DNA from: Verrucomicrobiales bacterium
Lineage (GTDB): Bacteria > Verrucomicrobiota > Verrucomicrobiia > Verrucomicrobiales > V1-33
NCBI GenBank assembly: GCA_028293125.1
Contig: JAQGPJ010000077.1
Location: 112,916 to 176,915, forward strand
DNA length: 64,000 nt
Reading direction: 5' to 3'
The translations under genes were made by a program, and so were the position numbers. The notes beneath the pieces were generated by a model, which was not told where the DNA came from, made no database searches, and was given only the letters and a program-made list of their open reading frames with translations. Below, in pieces: positions 16,230-25,649 of the stretch. Every line of letters begins with the position of its first letter. The stretch's first letter is position 1.

Positions 16230-19097
16230 ATGGCCACCAAGACCAAGCAAGCAGCCCCGGCGAAAAAAGCCGCCGGCGGAAAATCCGTCAAATACGTTTA
16301 CACCTGGGGGGACAACAAAGCGGACGGAGACGGCTCCATGAAGGCCCTGCTCGGCGGCAAAGGCGCGAATCTGGCGGAAATGACCCGCATCAATCTTCCC
16401 GTGCCTCCCGGCTTCACCATCACCACGGAGGTCTGCACCTACTTTTACGAAAACAAGAAGACCTATCCCGATTCCCTGCAGGCCCAGATGGAGGCCGGCG
16501 TCCGGAACATGGAGAAGATCATGGGCTGCAAGTTCGGCGACGCCAAGGGCATGCCCCTGCTGGTCGCCGTGCGTTCCGGCGCCCGTGACTCCATGCCGGG
16601 CATGATGGACACCATTCTCAACCTCGGCCTCAACGACCAGACCGTGCTGTCCCTGGCCGCGGCCACCAAAAATGAGCGCTTCGCCTGGGACTGCTACCGC
16701 CGCTTCATCCAGATGTACGGGGATGTCGTGCTCGGCGTGCAGAAAACGGAGGGCGAGGATCACGAGCCTTTTGAAACCGTCATCGAAGGCTTCAAGCACG
16801 AGAAGTACCACCGCGATCTCGTGGACAGCGAACTCACCGCCGCCGACCAGCAGGAGCTTGTCAGCCGCTTCAAGTCCCTCGTCAAGGAGCGCACCGGCAG
16901 GGTGTTCCCGAACGATCCGTGGGAGCAGCTGCGCGGCGCCGCCGGCGCGGTGTTCGGTTCCTGGATGAACGACCGTGCGATCGTTTACCGCCGCAAGTAC
17001 AACATCCCCGCCGAATGGGGCACCGCCGTGAACGTGCAGGCGATGGTTTACGGCAACACCGGAGACACCTCCGGCTCCGGCGTGGCCTTCACCCGCAACC
17101 CCGCCAACGGCGTCAACGAATTCTACGGGGAATTCCTCATCAACGCCCAGGGCGAGGACGTCGTCGCCGGCGTGCGCACCCCCGAGCCTGTCAGCAAGCT
17201 GAAGGCCGCGCTGCCCAAGGCCTTCGCGGAACTGATGAAAGTGCGCTCCACCTTGGAGAAGCACTTCAAGGACGTGCAGGACGTGGAGTTCACCGTGCAG
17301 GAAGGCAAGCTGTTCATGCTCCAGACCCGCAACGGCAAGCGCACCGCCGCCGCCGCGCTGAAGTTCGCCGCCGACATGGTGAAGGAAAAGCTCATCGACT
17401 GGGAAACCGCCATCCTGCGCAACCCCGCCGACCAGCTGGACCAGCTGCTGGCCCCGATCTTCGACGTCGCCGATGTCAAGAAGGCCAAGGCCATCGCCAC
17501 CGGTCTTCCCGCCGGTCCCGGTGCCGCCTCCGGCAGGATCTACCTCAACGCCGACCGCGCCGCCGCCGCCGAGGCCAAGGGTGAGAAGGTCCTCCTGGTC
17601 CGCAACGAAACGTCCCCTGAGGACCTGCGCGGCATGATCGCCGCCGAAGGCATCCTGACCGCCAAAGGCGGAGTCTCCTCCCACGCCGCCCTCGTCGCCC
17701 GCCAGATGGGCAAGGTCTGCGTGTGCGGCGCCGCCGCCCTGGAGATCGACTACGACAAGAAGACGGTCACCGCCTCCGGCCAGACCTTCAGCGAAGGCGA
17801 CTACCTGAGCATCGACGGCACCGCCGGCACCGTTTACGGCGGCCAGCTCAAGACCGCCCCCTCCGAGATCATCACCGGTATCGTCAGTGGCGACAAGGAA
17901 GCTCAGAAGACCGAAAAGTTTAAGAACTTTCTCCAGCTTCTGAAATGGTGTGAGCAGGCCACCCGCCTGGCCGTGCGCACCAACGCCGACACGCCGGAGC
18001 AGACCCGCATCGCCCTCGCCTTCGGCGCGGTCGGCATCGGTCTCACCCGCACGGAGCATATGTTCTTCGAAGGCGACCGCATCGACGCCATGCGCGAGAT
18101 GATCCTGGCCACCACGCTCGCAGGCCGCCAGACCGCCCTCGCCAAGCTTCTTCCCTACCAGCGCGAGGACTTCACCGGCATCTTCACCGCCCTCAAAGGG
18201 CTGCCGGCCACCATCCGCCTGCTCGACCCGCCCCTCCACGAGTTCCTGCCCCACGACACCAAGTCCCAGGCTGAGCTCGCCAAGAAGCTCGGCGTGACCG
18301 CTGAAGCCATCGCCCAGCGTGTGGAGCAACTGCATGAATTCAACCCCATGCTCGGCCACCGCGGCTGCCGTCTCGGCATCGCCTATCCGGAAATCACCGA
18401 GATGCAGGCCCGCGCCATCTTTGAAGCCGCCGCTGACGTGGCCAAGAAGAAGATCAAGGTGAAGCCTGAGGTGATGATCCCGCTGGTCGGCTTCAAAAAG
18501 GAGTTCGACCTCCAAGCCGAAATCGTACACGCCACCGCCGCCAAAGTGATGGCCGAGAAGAAGGTGAAGTTCGAATACCAGGTCGGCACCATGATCGAGG
18601 TGCCCCGCGGCGCCCTCACCGCCGACGAGATCGCCGTCAATGCGGAGTTCTTCAGCTTCGGCACCAACGACCTGACCCAGACCGCCCTCGGCATCAGCCG
18701 TGACGACATGGGCAACTTCCTGATGCCCTACACCGAGAACGAAGTGTTCAAGAAGAACCCCTTCGCCACTCTCGACGCCACCGGCGTGGGCCAGCTCGTG
18801 AGGATCGCCGTGGACAAAGGACGCGCCACCCGCCCGGACATCAAGCTCGGCATCTGCGGTGAACACGGCGGCGACCCCGACTCCGTGAAGTTCTTCCACA
18901 AGGTCGGCCTCGCATACGTCAGCTGCTCGCCCTACCGCGTGCCCGTCGCCCGCCTCGCCGCCGCCCAAGCCGCCATTGAGGAAAAGCGCGCCGCCGCCGC
19001 GGCTGCGGCTCCCGCCAAGGCCGCGCCGGCCAAGAAAGCCGCTGCGAAGAAGGCTGTCGCCAAGAAGGCTGTGGCCAAAAAAGGCGCGAAGAGGTAA
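16230..19097 (+). CDS. ppdK: Pyruvate, phosphate dikinase with Lys/Ala-rich tails
   Basis: A 955-residue enzyme interconverting pyruvate, ATP and phosphate with phosphoenolpyruvate, AMP and diphosphate in glycolysis/gluconeogenesis. The ATP-grasp domain begins with V-Y-T-W-G-D-N-K and [10 protein letters not shown]. The swivelling domain has catalytic His at about residue 484 in [12 protein letters not shown]. The PEP/pyruvate barrel includes G-T-N-D-L-T-Q-T and the catalytic Cys (about 876) in [10 protein letters not shown]. The typical length is 870-890 residues. The excess is an N-terminal segment rich in Lys and Ala (residues 2-20) and a C-terminal tail of about 39 residues made almost only of Ala, Lys and Pro, like histone H1. 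The start at 16230 includes that segment. A strong terminator follows. Confidence 0.95.
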   Translation: MATKTKQAAPAKKAAGGKSVKYVYTWGDNKADGDGSMKALLGGKGANLAEMTRINLPVPPGFTITTEVCTYFYENKKTYPDSLQAQMEAGVRNMEKIMGCKFGDAKGMPLLVAVRSGARDSMPGMMDTILNLGLNDQTVLSLAAATKNERFAWDCYRRFIQMYGDVVLGVQKTEGEDHEPFETVIEGFKHEKYHRDLVDSELTAADQQELVSRFKSLVKERTGRVFPNDPWEQLRGAAGAVFGSWMNDRAIVYRRKYNIPAEWGTAVNVQAMVYGNTGDTSGSGVAFTRNPANGVNEFYGEFLINAQGEDVVAGVRTPEPVSKLKAALPKAFAELMKVRSTLEKHFKDVQDVEFTVQEGKLFMLQTRNGKRTAAAALKFAADMVKEKLIDWETAILRNPADQLDQLLAPIFDVADVKKAKAIATGLPAGPGAASGRIYLNADRAAAAEAKGEKVLLVRNETSPEDLRGMIAAEGILTAKGGVSSHAALVARQMGKVCVCGAAALEIDYDKKTVTASGQTFSEGDYLSIDGTAGTVYGGQLKTAPSEIITGIVSGDKEAQKTEKFKNFLQLLKWCEQATRLAVRTNADTPEQTRIALAFGAVGIGLTRTEHMFFEGDRIDAMREMILATTLAGRQTALAKLLPYQREDFTGIFTALKGLPATIRLLDPPLHEFLPHDTKSQAELAKKLGVTAEAIAQRVEQLHEFNPMLGHRGCRLGIAYPEITEMQARAIFEAAADVAKKKIKVKPEVMIPLVGFKKEFDLQAEIVHATAAKVMAEKKVKFEYQVGTMIEVPRGALTADEIAVNAEFFSFGTNDLTQTALGISRDDMGNFLMPYTENEVFKKNPFATLDATGVGQLVRIAVDKGRATRPDIKLGICGEHGGDPDSVKFFHKVGLAYVSCSPYRVPVARLAAAQAAIEEKRAAAAAAAPAKAAPAKKAAAKKAVAKKAVAKKGAKR

Positions 19098-19157
19098 TCA
19101 GCGGCATTCAATAAGTTCCGCCGCCCACAACGGTTTGAACTGAACGCCACCCAATTC

Positions 19158-19196
19158 AACCGCCCCGGTCAGCGATGGCCGGGGCGGTTTTCTTTT
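19158..19196 (+). terminator. Rho-independent terminator after ppdK
   Basis: An eleven-base stem (AACCGCCCCGG with CCGGGGCGGTT), a ten-base loop and a T-rich tail at 19188-19196, 60 bases after the ppdK stop. Confidence 0.9.
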
Positions 19197-19285
19197 GGAG
19201 GGAAGTCCTGAAATACTTTGAAATTGATGTGGTATTGAATTCAAAGCAAATCGCTTTTGACGTGATTTATACTGATTGCCATAAG

Positions 19286-19862
19286 TTATTTCCGGAAAGC
19301 AGTGTTGGAGGCGACCTTGACGGGGTCCTCCATAAGGTCGCAGAGGGCGTTGCAGAGGTGCTCCTCCAGCTGGGCGGTGGTTCTGGCGGTGAAGTCCGCG
19401 GACCAGTCGGCCTTGAGCCTCAGCCAGAGGCGTTCGATGGGGTTGGGACAGGGGCTGTATGGCGGCAGGAAATGCGGCTCGAAATGATACCGGTTGAGGC
19501 TTTTGGCCTTATGCCATGAGGCGTTGTCCAGAATCAAAATCCGGCGGTGGCCGGGCTCGGCCGGCCATGCGGCGGCCATTTCATCCAGGAAGGCTTGGAA
19601 AACGTTGGTGTCCACCCCGTTGACGACGACGGTGAAAAGCGCGCCGTCGTCAGGGCGCACCGCCCCGATGACGTTGGCCCGGATATGCCAGCCCCTGCGG
19701 GCGGGGGTGGGTTTGCTTCCGGGCTGGACCCACCGCTGGCGCGGCCGCCAGACCGCCCTCGAAGCCCGATTCATCCCCAAACCACAGGCGCACGGAGGCT
19801 TCTGAGCACTCCGTCACCCAAAGGTCTTCTGAGCCCGGTTTTCGACTCCAAAGTCCTGGAAT
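19286..19862 (-). pseudogene. IS630-family transposase remnant, frameshifted and 5'-truncated
   Basis: The open 3' part (19286 to about 19755) encodes the DDE catalytic half of an IS630-type transposase: a hydrophobic strand before V-N-G-V-D-T-N-V-F, then I-L-I-L-D-N-A-S-W-H-K-A, then P-P-Y-S-P-C-P-N-P-I-E-R-L-W, which are hallmarks of this family. Just upstream, a different frame encodes V-R-L-W-F-G-D-E-S-G-F (about 19762-19805), the first catalytic Asp region, so a frameshift lies near 19750-19770. The N-terminal helix-turn-helix half is missing. Only about 190 residues' worth remain of a usual 340 or so. No matching terminal inverted repeats were found by eye. The element should not be able to move. 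Confidence 0.85.
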
Positions 19863-20040
19863 CCTACTTTCCCAAACTTTACCAGGATCTGCCCGTCTGA
19901 GCCGGCCACAAAGTGCCGGCCTCTTACTGCCGCGCCGGCTGCTGGCTGAGCCAGTCCTGGAAGTCTGCCGGGCAGTGTCCGGTTGATGGTTTAGTCAGGT
20001 GATGGAAGTGGTTGTTGTCAGGGATTCCGGTTTTTCAAGC

Positions 20041-20068
20041 TTGAAGGCCAAGGGCCGGATGTTATAAT
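20041..20068 (+). promoter_or_regulatory. Sigma-70-like promoter for the pseudopilin-like gene
   Basis: TTGAAG at 20041-20046 and a perfect TATAAT at 20063-20068 with a 16-base spacer. The ATG at 20080 is only 11 bases past the -10 box, so the transcript would be leaderless or nearly so. Confidence 0.55.
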
Positions 20069-20079
20069 ATTCCAAGGTC

Positions 20080-20748
20080 ATGAGGTTTACGCGTTCAGAA
20101 TCCGCCGCGGGCCGTGGGAGCCGGGGTTTCACAAGAGTTCAGCTTGCGGTGGCCTTGGTGCTGACCGGCATGGTGGTGGCCGCGGGAGTGCTGGTTCTGA
20201 AATTCGCGCTCTATCCGGCGGCCAAAAAAACCGCCCCGAACTTGGCTGCCAAAGCCATTTATACTTGGCTTCAGGCTTACGCGAACGAACATGAGGAGCG
20301 GTTTCCCCAAGCGAAGGACTTCTCCAATGAAGCTTTCCGCCGGTTATTTGTGATGGGCTACTTGGATGATGAGACGGCATTCGCCATTCCCGGCGACGCC
20401 TGGCTGAACCATGCGCCCGGCGGACGCAAAATGCCTGACAACAAGATCGGCTCGGCACCGGACTTCGCCGAGGCGCTCCAAGCGGGAGAGTGCTCATATT
20501 TTTACGTCAACGGCCTGGATGCAGCCTCCCAGAGCAACCTGCCGCTGCTGGGGAACGCCTTTTCGGAAACTGTGGGTGTTTACTCCAAGGACAAATCGCA
20601 AAAAGGCGGAATCCTTTATCCCAAGGCTGTATGGGTCAGTGTCGGAGGGTCCGCCAAAGTGAGCGATCTCACTCAGGATCTGAATTTGGAGGTGGTGCAA
20701 AGCCGTTGGGGCACCAACATCCAGGACGTCAAAAATCCCGCTCCCTGA
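20080..20748 (+). CDS. Pseudopilin-like protein with degenerate type IV prepilin leader
   Basis: A 222-residue protein. A basic leader of about 17 residues ends R-G-S-R-G, followed by F-T-R-V-Q-L-A-V-A-L-V-L-T-G-M-V-V and more hydrophobics to about residue 42. This is the layout of a type IV prepilin/pseudopilin (Gly before Phe, a 20-residue helix), but the usual Glu at mature position 5 is Gln and the usual Leu-Ile is Arg-Val. The soluble part begins with a helix A-A-K-A-I-Y-T-W-L-Q-A-Y-A-N-E, as in the H-x-G-type proteins abundant in PVC bacteria. No secretion machinery gene is near. It is likely membrane-anchored; processing by prepilin peptidase is uncertain. An eda gene follows after 141 bases. 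Confidence 0.7.
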   Translation: MRFTRSESAAGRGSRGFTRVQLAVALVLTGMVVAAGVLVLKFALYPAAKKTAPNLAAKAIYTWLQAYANEHEERFPQAKDFSNEAFRRLFVMGYLDDETAFAIPGDAWLNHAPGGRKMPDNKIGSAPDFAEALQAGECSYFYVNGLDAASQSNLPLLGNAFSETVGVYSKDKSQKGGILYPKAVWVSVGGSAKVSDLTQDLNLEVVQSRWGTNIQDVKNPAP

Positions 20749-20889
20749 AACCGGCACTGGAATGGCTCACTCTTTTCCCCCTCATTCAAGCAACAGGTCG
20801 AGGCGCTGTCCGGCTTTGTCAGCGTCTCCCAGCAGCAGGCCGGTGAAAAATCCCGTGCGCGGCGGAATGGGGCCGCGTATAAGCGGGGC

Positions 20890-21558
20890 ATGATCGACAA
20901 CGAAACCGCCGTCTTTGGAAGACTCCAGCAAAGCCTCATCGTGGCGGTCCTGATTCTGGAGCGGGTGGAGGACGCCGTGCCCGTGGCGGAGGCGCTGTTG
21001 GAGGGGGGCGTGGATGTGATGGAGCTGACCCTGCGCACGCCGGCGGCTCTCGGAGCAGTGCGGGAAATCCGGAACCGGGTGCCGGGAATGCTGGTGGGGG
21101 TGGGAACGATTCTGAACGTCGATCAAATCAGCCAGGTGCTGGATGCCGGCGGGAATTTCGGTGTGTCACCGGGCACCAATCCCCGGGTTATCGAGGCGGC
21201 GCTGGGGGCGGGTCTTCCCTTTGCGCCGGGCGTCTGCACGCCCTCGGACATCGAGCGGGCGCTGGAGTTTGACCGGAAGCTGCTGAAGTTTTTCCCCGCT
21301 GAACCCAGCGGCGGCCTGAAGTATCTGGAGGCCATCGGCGCTCCCTATGCGCATTTGGGAGTGAAATACATCCCGCTGGGCGGGGTGAATCCATCCAACT
21401 GCAACAACTGGCTGGCCAGCCCGCTGGTGGGCGGCATCGGGGGGTCGTGGCTGGCATCAAAGCCGCTGATCGAAGCTAAAAACTGGAACTCCGTCCGCGA
21501 GGCCGCGGCCTACGCCATCGCGATCCGCGACGGGGTTTACCGGGCGAAAAAAGTTTAA
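20890..21558 (+). CDS. eda: KDPG / 4-hydroxy-2-oxoglutarate aldolase
   Basis: A 222-residue class I aldolase that cleaves 2-keto-3-deoxy-6-phosphogluconate to pyruvate and glyceraldehyde 3-phosphate, the last step of the Entner-Doudoroff route and of uronate breakdown. The catalytic Glu45 lies in M-E-L-T-L-R-T-P, the Schiff-base Lys133 in L-L-K-F-F-P-A-E, and the phosphate loop is G-G-V-N-P-S-N. G-V-G-T-I-L is also conserved. The length is typical (about 210). No edd or kinase gene is adjacent, so use in uronate or sugar-acid breakdown rather than a classic edd-eda operon is possible. The SpmAB gene follows after 18 bases and could be co-transcribed. Confidence 0.93.
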   Translation: MIDNETAVFGRLQQSLIVAVLILERVEDAVPVAEALLEGGVDVMELTLRTPAALGAVREIRNRVPGMLVGVGTILNVDQISQVLDAGGNFGVSPGTNPRVIEAALGAGLPFAPGVCTPSDIERALEFDRKLLKFFPAEPSGGLKYLEAIGAPYAHLGVKYIPLGGVNPSNCNNWLASPLVGGIGGSWLASKPLIEAKNWNSVREAAAYAIAIRDGVYRAKKV

Positions 21559-21576
21559 TCGTTATACAGGCGGAGC

Positions 21577-22968
21577 ATGCTGAACTACATCTGGCTGGGA
21601 ATGATCGCGGTCTCCGTGGCCGTGGCCATGGTCACAGGCTCGCTTGAGACTGTGGGAACGGCGGTGCTGGCGCGGGCGCAGGGCGCGGTGATGGATGTGA
21701 TGCTGCCGCTGGGAGGCATCATGACCCTGTGGATGGGCATCATGCGTCTGGTGGAGGTCAGCGGCCTGATCCATGTGATCGCCCGGGTGCTGTCGCCTCT
21801 GATGCGGCTGGTCTTTCCGGATGTGCCCAAGGGGCATCCCGCCCTGGGATCCATCGCCATGAACCTGGGGGCCAACATGCTGGGAGCCGGCAATTCCGCG
21901 ACGCCCCTCGGCCTGCGGGCCATGCAGCAGCTGAATCAGCTCAATCCCCATCCAGGGGTGGCCTCCAACGCCATGGTGATGCTGCTGGCGTTGAACACGG
22001 CCTCCATCACGCTCATTCCCGCCAGCACCATCGGGCTGCTGCAGAGCCAGGGGGCGGCCAATCCCACGGACATCATCGCGCCCTCGCTGCTGGCCTCCGT
22101 GGCCGGAACCGCCTGCGCCATTCTGATCTGCTGGTGGCTTCAGCGCACCTCCTGGTTCAAAGTCATTCCCCTGCCTCCGGAGGAGCAGCCTCCGGTGGCG
22201 GAGGTTGAGGGCGTAGTGGAGGATTCCACGGGGCGGCGGCTGAAGTGGTGGGGCAAAGGCGTGGCCGGACTGGCGGTGCTGGGATTTCTGGCGGCCCTGA
22301 TCTGGTATGTGGCGGACGGGAAGGGGATGACCGCCTGGCAGGCGCATTGGTATCGGCAGGTGACGGGCGCCGCGCCGGACGGAGTCGCCTGGTTCGGTGG
22401 TGTGCCCAACGCTTGGCACCTGCGGTTTTTCAAATTCATCTCCATGGCCGCGGTGCCCGGCGCCATGGCGTTTTTTGTGCTGTATGCGGCCTTGGCCGGG
22501 GTAAAGGTTTTTGAGGTGTTTGTGGAGGGGGCCAAGGACGGCATGCAGGTGGTGTTCCGGGTGATCCCGTATGTGGTGGGCATGCTGGTGGCGATCGCCA
22601 TGTTCACGCAGAGCGGAGCCATGCGGCTGGTGGAGTATCCGGTGCGGTGGTTTTTATCGCTGCCGGGGATCTCATGGCTGGGCTTTCCCGTGGAGACGCT
22701 GCCCATGGTCATCATCCGGCCCCTGAGCGGAGGGGCCGCCACCGCGGTGCTAAGCAACATCATAGAGGATCAGGGAGTCAATTCCATGATCACCAAAATC
22801 GCTGCCACCATGAATGGGAGTTCGGAAACCACGCTGTATGTGGCGGCGGTTTATTACGGCGCGGTCAGGGTGAAGCGCATGCGGCACGGCATTCCCGCCG
22901 GCCTGCTGGCGGATGCGGCTGCGGTGATTTTTGCGGTGATCTTCTGCCGCTGGCTGCTCGGGAAGTGA
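21577..22968 (+). CDS. SpmA-SpmB fusion (nucleoside-recognition/gate domain membrane protein)
   Basis: A 463-residue integral membrane protein that joins two halves found as separate proteins in spore-forming bacteria. The first half resembles SpmA: N-Y-I-W-L-G-M-I, G-I-M-T-L-W-M-G-I-M, P-L-M-R-L-V-F-P and the gate signature G-A-N-M-L-G-A-G-N-S-A-T-P. The second half (about 295-463) resembles SpmB: V-F-R-V-I-P-Y-V-V-G-M, R-P-L-S-G-G-A-A, N-G-S-S-E-T-T-L-Y-V-A-A-V-Y-Y-G. A linker of about 60 residues bearing Pro/Glu lies between. SpmA/B help dehydrate spores in Bacillus; in Gram-negatives the fused form is common, its role is unknown, and transport or lysis-related functions have been proposed. 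About ten membrane segments. Confidence 0.85.
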   Translation: MLNYIWLGMIAVSVAVAMVTGSLETVGTAVLARAQGAVMDVMLPLGGIMTLWMGIMRLVEVSGLIHVIARVLSPLMRLVFPDVPKGHPALGSIAMNLGANMLGAGNSATPLGLRAMQQLNQLNPHPGVASNAMVMLLALNTASITLIPASTIGLLQSQGAANPTDIIAPSLLASVAGTACAILICWWLQRTSWFKVIPLPPEEQPPVAEVEGVVEDSTGRRLKWWGKGVAGLAVLGFLAALIWYVADGKGMTAWQAHWYRQVTGAAPDGVAWFGGVPNAWHLRFFKFISMAAVPGAMAFFVLYAALAGVKVFEVFVEGAKDGMQVVFRVIPYVVGMLVAIAMFTQSGAMRLVEYPVRWFLSLPGISWLGFPVETLPMVIIRPLSGGAATAVLSNIIEDQGVNSMITKIAATMNGSSETTLYVAAVYYGAVRVKRMRHGIPAGLLADAAAVIFAVIFCRWLLGK

Positions 22969-23272
22969 TTTTTTTAAAATTTCCAGGTCGGATTTCCCCG
23001 TTCCAAATGCTTGGTGCCGGGCCGTCATTTTTCCCGTCGTCCAAGGAAAGCAAAAAGGGGGAAACGCACTCCGAAAGCCCTGCATGAAGATTTTCTCACT
23101 GTTCATCAGGCCCAGACACTGAAAGAAACAACGGGCTGCCTCTGTAACGCTCCGTATCGGTGCAGGATGGTGCAGGAACCCTTGCGCGGCGGAAAACAGG
23201 CGGGACGCCTTATTCGATTTGCAAAAAACTTCCTTTTGCACCCGCATTCCCTCAACCTTAGAATCCATCCCA
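22969..23272. other. 304-base gap before tatA
   Basis: An AT-rich patch follows the SpmAB stop (22970-22985). No gene is convincing. A possible promoter lies at the right end: TTTGCA at 23235-23240 and TAGAAT at 23259-23264 (spacer 18), which would place the transcript start within a few bases of the tatA ATG. Confidence 0.4.
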
Positions 23273-23551
23273 ATGAATAATCCATCATTTCTTGCACTCG
23301 GTCCCCTTGGCGGCCAGGAGATGTTCTTTATCGGCGCGATCGTGCTGCTGCTGTTCGGAGCCAAAAAGCTTCCGGAATTCGCGCGCGGTCTTGGCAAGAG
23401 CATGGGCGAATTCAAAAAAGCCCGCAACGAATTCGAGCAGGAAATCCACCGCGCCACCGTGGATGAGCCGCAGATCAGCCGGCCCGCCGCCACTCCGGCG
23501 GTCACCGCTCCGGTGACTCCCGTCTCGGTGGAGAACAAACCGGTGGTGTGA
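23273..23551 (+). CDS. tatA: Sec-independent protein translocase subunit TatA/E
   Basis: A 92-residue protein of the twin-arginine translocation pore. It has a short periplasmic N terminus, one membrane helix (about 15-32) with M-F-F-I-G-A-I-V-L-L-L-F-G, the hinge F-G-A-K-K-L-P-E, then the amphipathic helix F-A-R-G-L-G-K-S-M-G-E-F-K-K-A, and an acidic/proline-rich tail. All are standard for TatA. tatB and tatC are not nearby, which is common in PVC genomes. A strong hairpin with a T run lies 36 bases past the stop, which fits a monocistronic unit. A Tat-signal protein is encoded about 5.5 kb downstream. The start ATG at 23273 fits the family; upstream codons do not. Confidence 0.92.
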   Translation: MNNPSFLALGPLGGQEMFFIGAIVLLLFGAKKLPEFARGLGKSMGEFKKARNEFEQEIHRATVDEPQISRPAATPAVTAPVTPVSVENKPVV

Positions 23552-24798
23552 TGTTGCCCTCCGGCAGCCAGAGATTTGAAATCAACAAAAGAGGCGGTCC
23601 GCGGGCCGCCTCTTTTTCATTGCTGTTGGTCACCATTCTGGCGGGGGTTGCCGTCTGGACTGGAGGGGCGGGGCAGAGAGGAGGAATTTTCAGTGTGTGG
23701 GCTCAGGAAAGTCTGCCATCCCCTGAGCCGGCACCATCTCCCGCCCCACAGGAGGAGCCACCCTCCGCCACGTCAGCCGCAGCCAGCCAAGGGGAGGCGG
23801 CGGCACCGGACTCATCGGAGCCTGAAAAGGAAACTTCCCCGGGTTCCTCCACTGTCGAAGGAAACACCGTCTTCGAAAAGGAGCCGGGACAGATCCGGTT
23901 CACGGCTTGGAATCTGAAAAACTATGTCCACGTCGCCGGTCCGCCGCCGGCGGGATCCACGGAGAAACCGAAGGCCCGCCGGGAGGTCATCGCCGTGGCG
24001 GCCATGCTAGGCACCCTGCAGCCCGACATCCTGGGGGTTTGTGAGATGGGCACCTCCGCCGACTTAGCGGCATTGCAGGCGGAACTGAAAAAAGCCGGCA
24101 CCGATCTGCCGCATTCGGAATGGGTGGCCGGACCCGATCCTTCCCGTCATCTGGCCCTGCTGAGCCGTTTCCCCATCACCGCCCGCCAGCCAGCCACCCA
24201 GCTGCGCTATATGCTGGACGACAGCCAGTTCCCCGTGCAGCGCGGATTTCTGGATGTGACGGTGCAGCCCGCGCCGGACTACACTCTGCGGCTGGTGGGA
24301 GCCCATCTGAAATCCCGGTTGGATGTGCCGGATGCCGATCAGGAACTGATGCGGCGGAACGAGGCCCACCTGCTGCGGCAGTATGTGGACTCCACTCTGA
24401 CTGCGGCCCCGGAAACCAACCTGCTCGTTTACGGCGACTTCAATGACACCCGCGACCAGCCCACCGTAAAGGCTGTCAAGGGCGTGCGGGGCGCGGCCGC
24501 CGCTCTGACGGAGATCGCGGCGGCGGACGACTCCGGCCAGCGCTGGACCTTCTATTATCCCGAAGGGGATGTGTACTCCCGCATCGACTTTCTGCTGGCG
24601 TCCGCCGGCCTTATGCCCGAAGTGCGGAAAGGGCACGCCTTTCTGCCCGGCGGCGGCGGCGTCTGGTCCCGCGGCAGTGACCACCGCCCTGTGACGCTGG
24701 ATTTCCCGGCGGACGAGGCCAAGTCCCGCTCCCGGACCCGCTCCAAAGCCCCAGTCTCCCCCAAACACCAGCCGAAATCCAAACCCGCCGCTCCCTGA
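23551..24798 (+). CDS. Secreted endonuclease/exonuclease/phosphatase family protein
   Basis: About 415 residues. The N terminus has K-R-G-G-P-R followed by a hydrophobic core (about 23-36), a signal peptide or anchor. A Pro/Ala/Ser/Glu linker runs to about 105. The catalytic domain then shows [53 protein letters not shown] and G-S-D-H-R-P-V, the complete Mg-dependent nuclease/phosphatase set including the final Asp-His. The tail is Lys/Arg/Ser/Pro rich. The substrate (nucleic acid, lipid phosphate or other) is unknown. The frame begins at the tatA stop (TGATG) and runs through a terminator hairpin, so a later start such as TTG near 23618 is possible. Confidence 0.82.
   Translation: MLPSGSQRFEINKRGGPRAASFSLLLVTILAGVAVWTGGAGQRGGIFSVWAQESLPSPEPAPSPAPQEEPPSATSAAASQGEAAAPDSSEPEKETSPGSSTVEGNTVFEKEPGQIRFTAWNLKNYVHVAGPPPAGSTEKPKARREVIAVAAMLGTLQPDILGVCEMGTSADLAALQAELKKAGTDLPHSEWVAGPDPSRHLALLSRFPITARQPATQLRYMLDDSQFPVQRGFLDVTVQPAPDYTLRLVGAHLKSRLDVPDADQELMRRNEAHLLRQYVDSTLTAAPETNLLVYGDFNDTRDQPTVKAVKGVRGAAAALTEIAAADDSGQRWTFYYPEGDVYSRIDFLLASAGLMPEVRKGHAFLPGGGGVWSRGSDHRPVTLDFPADEAKSRSRTRSKAPVSPKHQPKSKPAAP
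23587..23617 (+). terminator. Terminator-like hairpin after tatA, inside the next gene
   Basis: A GAGGCGG/CCGCCTC stem (23591-23597 with 23606-23612) is extended by A-T pairs at its base and followed by TTTTT. It lies 36 bases after the tatA stop and within the first 25 codons of the exported nuclease-like frame. Confidence 0.75.
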
Positions 24799-24865
24799 TC
24801 CGCCTGTCCCGTCACCGCTCCGGCTTTTTTCCTTTCCCTCTCCGCTTTCCAGTCTTCCCCCCGCC

Positions 24866-25429
24866 ATGCTGCTTGTTATCGACAACTACGACTCCTTCAC
24901 CTACAACCTCGTGCAGTACTTCGGCGAGCTGGGCGCGACGCTGGCGGTGAGGCGGAATGATGAGATCACCCTTGATGAGATTGCGGACTTGAATCCCTCG
25001 CAGATCTGTATTTCCCCCGGCCCCTGCACGCCGGCGGAGGCGGGCATCAGCAATGGCGTCATCCAGCGTTTTGCGGAAAAAGTGCCCATCCTCGGTGTCT
25101 GCCTGGGGCACCAGTGCATGGGGCACGTTTTCGGGGGCGATGTGGTCCGCGCCGAACGGCTGATGCATGGCAAAACCTCCATGATCCATCACGACAATCA
25201 GGGCGTGTTCAAAGGACTCAGCCAGCCGTTCGAGGCTACGCGCTACCATTCCCTCATCGTCAAGCGGGACACCTTTCCCGACAGCCTTGTCATCACGGCG
25301 GAGACCGCGGAGAAGGAAATCATGGGCCTGCGCCACAAAACCTATCCCATGCACGGCGTGCAGTTCCACCCCGAGTCCATCCTGACTACCGAGGGCAAGC
25401 AGCTGCTGCGCAACTTCCTGGCACTGTAG
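24866..25429 (+). CDS. pabA: Glutamine amidotransferase of anthranilate/aminodeoxychorismate synthase (component II)
   Basis: A 187-residue class I glutamine amidotransferase that releases ammonia from glutamine for TrpE or PabB, supplying tryptophan or folate synthesis. It begins [16 protein letters not shown], has the oxyanion loop S-P-G-P-C-T-P, nucleophile Cys79 in G-V-C-L-G-H-Q, and the catalytic His168 and Glu170 in Q-F-H-P-E-S. TrpG and PabA cannot be separated by sequence alone, and no trp or pab gene is nearby; one protein may serve both. The length is standard. It is 67 bases from the preceding gene and is followed by 220 bases before the permease gene. Confidence 0.92.
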   Translation: MLLVIDNYDSFTYNLVQYFGELGATLAVRRNDEITLDEIADLNPSQICISPGPCTPAEAGISNGVIQRFAEKVPILGVCLGHQCMGHVFGGDVVRAERLMHGKTSMIHHDNQGVFKGLSQPFEATRYHSLIVKRDTFPDSLVITAETAEKEIMGLRHKTYPMHGVQFHPESILTTEGKQLLRNFLAL

Positions 25430-25649
25430 CCAGCCGGTCAGCGGGCGGACTCCGGCAGTGGAGGAAACAGCGGGATTTGGGAAAAGCGCCGTGTGTTCCC
25501 GCTTTTCAATCAGCGGGGTTTCAGGCAAGGGGGCGGACTCCGGTCTGCGGTTTCCCTTTTGGCGTTAAGCGGCGGACTGGAGAGACCTGGACGGAAAGCC
25601 CATGCCGACGCCCGGTGTTCCGTTTTGTTCCGATTTCCGCCTCTCTGCC

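Noticed and set aside
15941..16291. Minus-strand frame with a membrane-like N terminus and K-K-R-R-R-R cluster
   Set aside because: Overlaps the PPDK N terminus antisense; the hydrophobic stretch is the complement of Lys/Ala-coding DNA. No ribosome site or homology.
16164..18968. Very long minus-strand open frame antisense to ppdK
   Set aside because: GC-rich third positions of the real gene create open antisense frames; its translation is low-complexity Gly/Val/Leu/His text with no domain.
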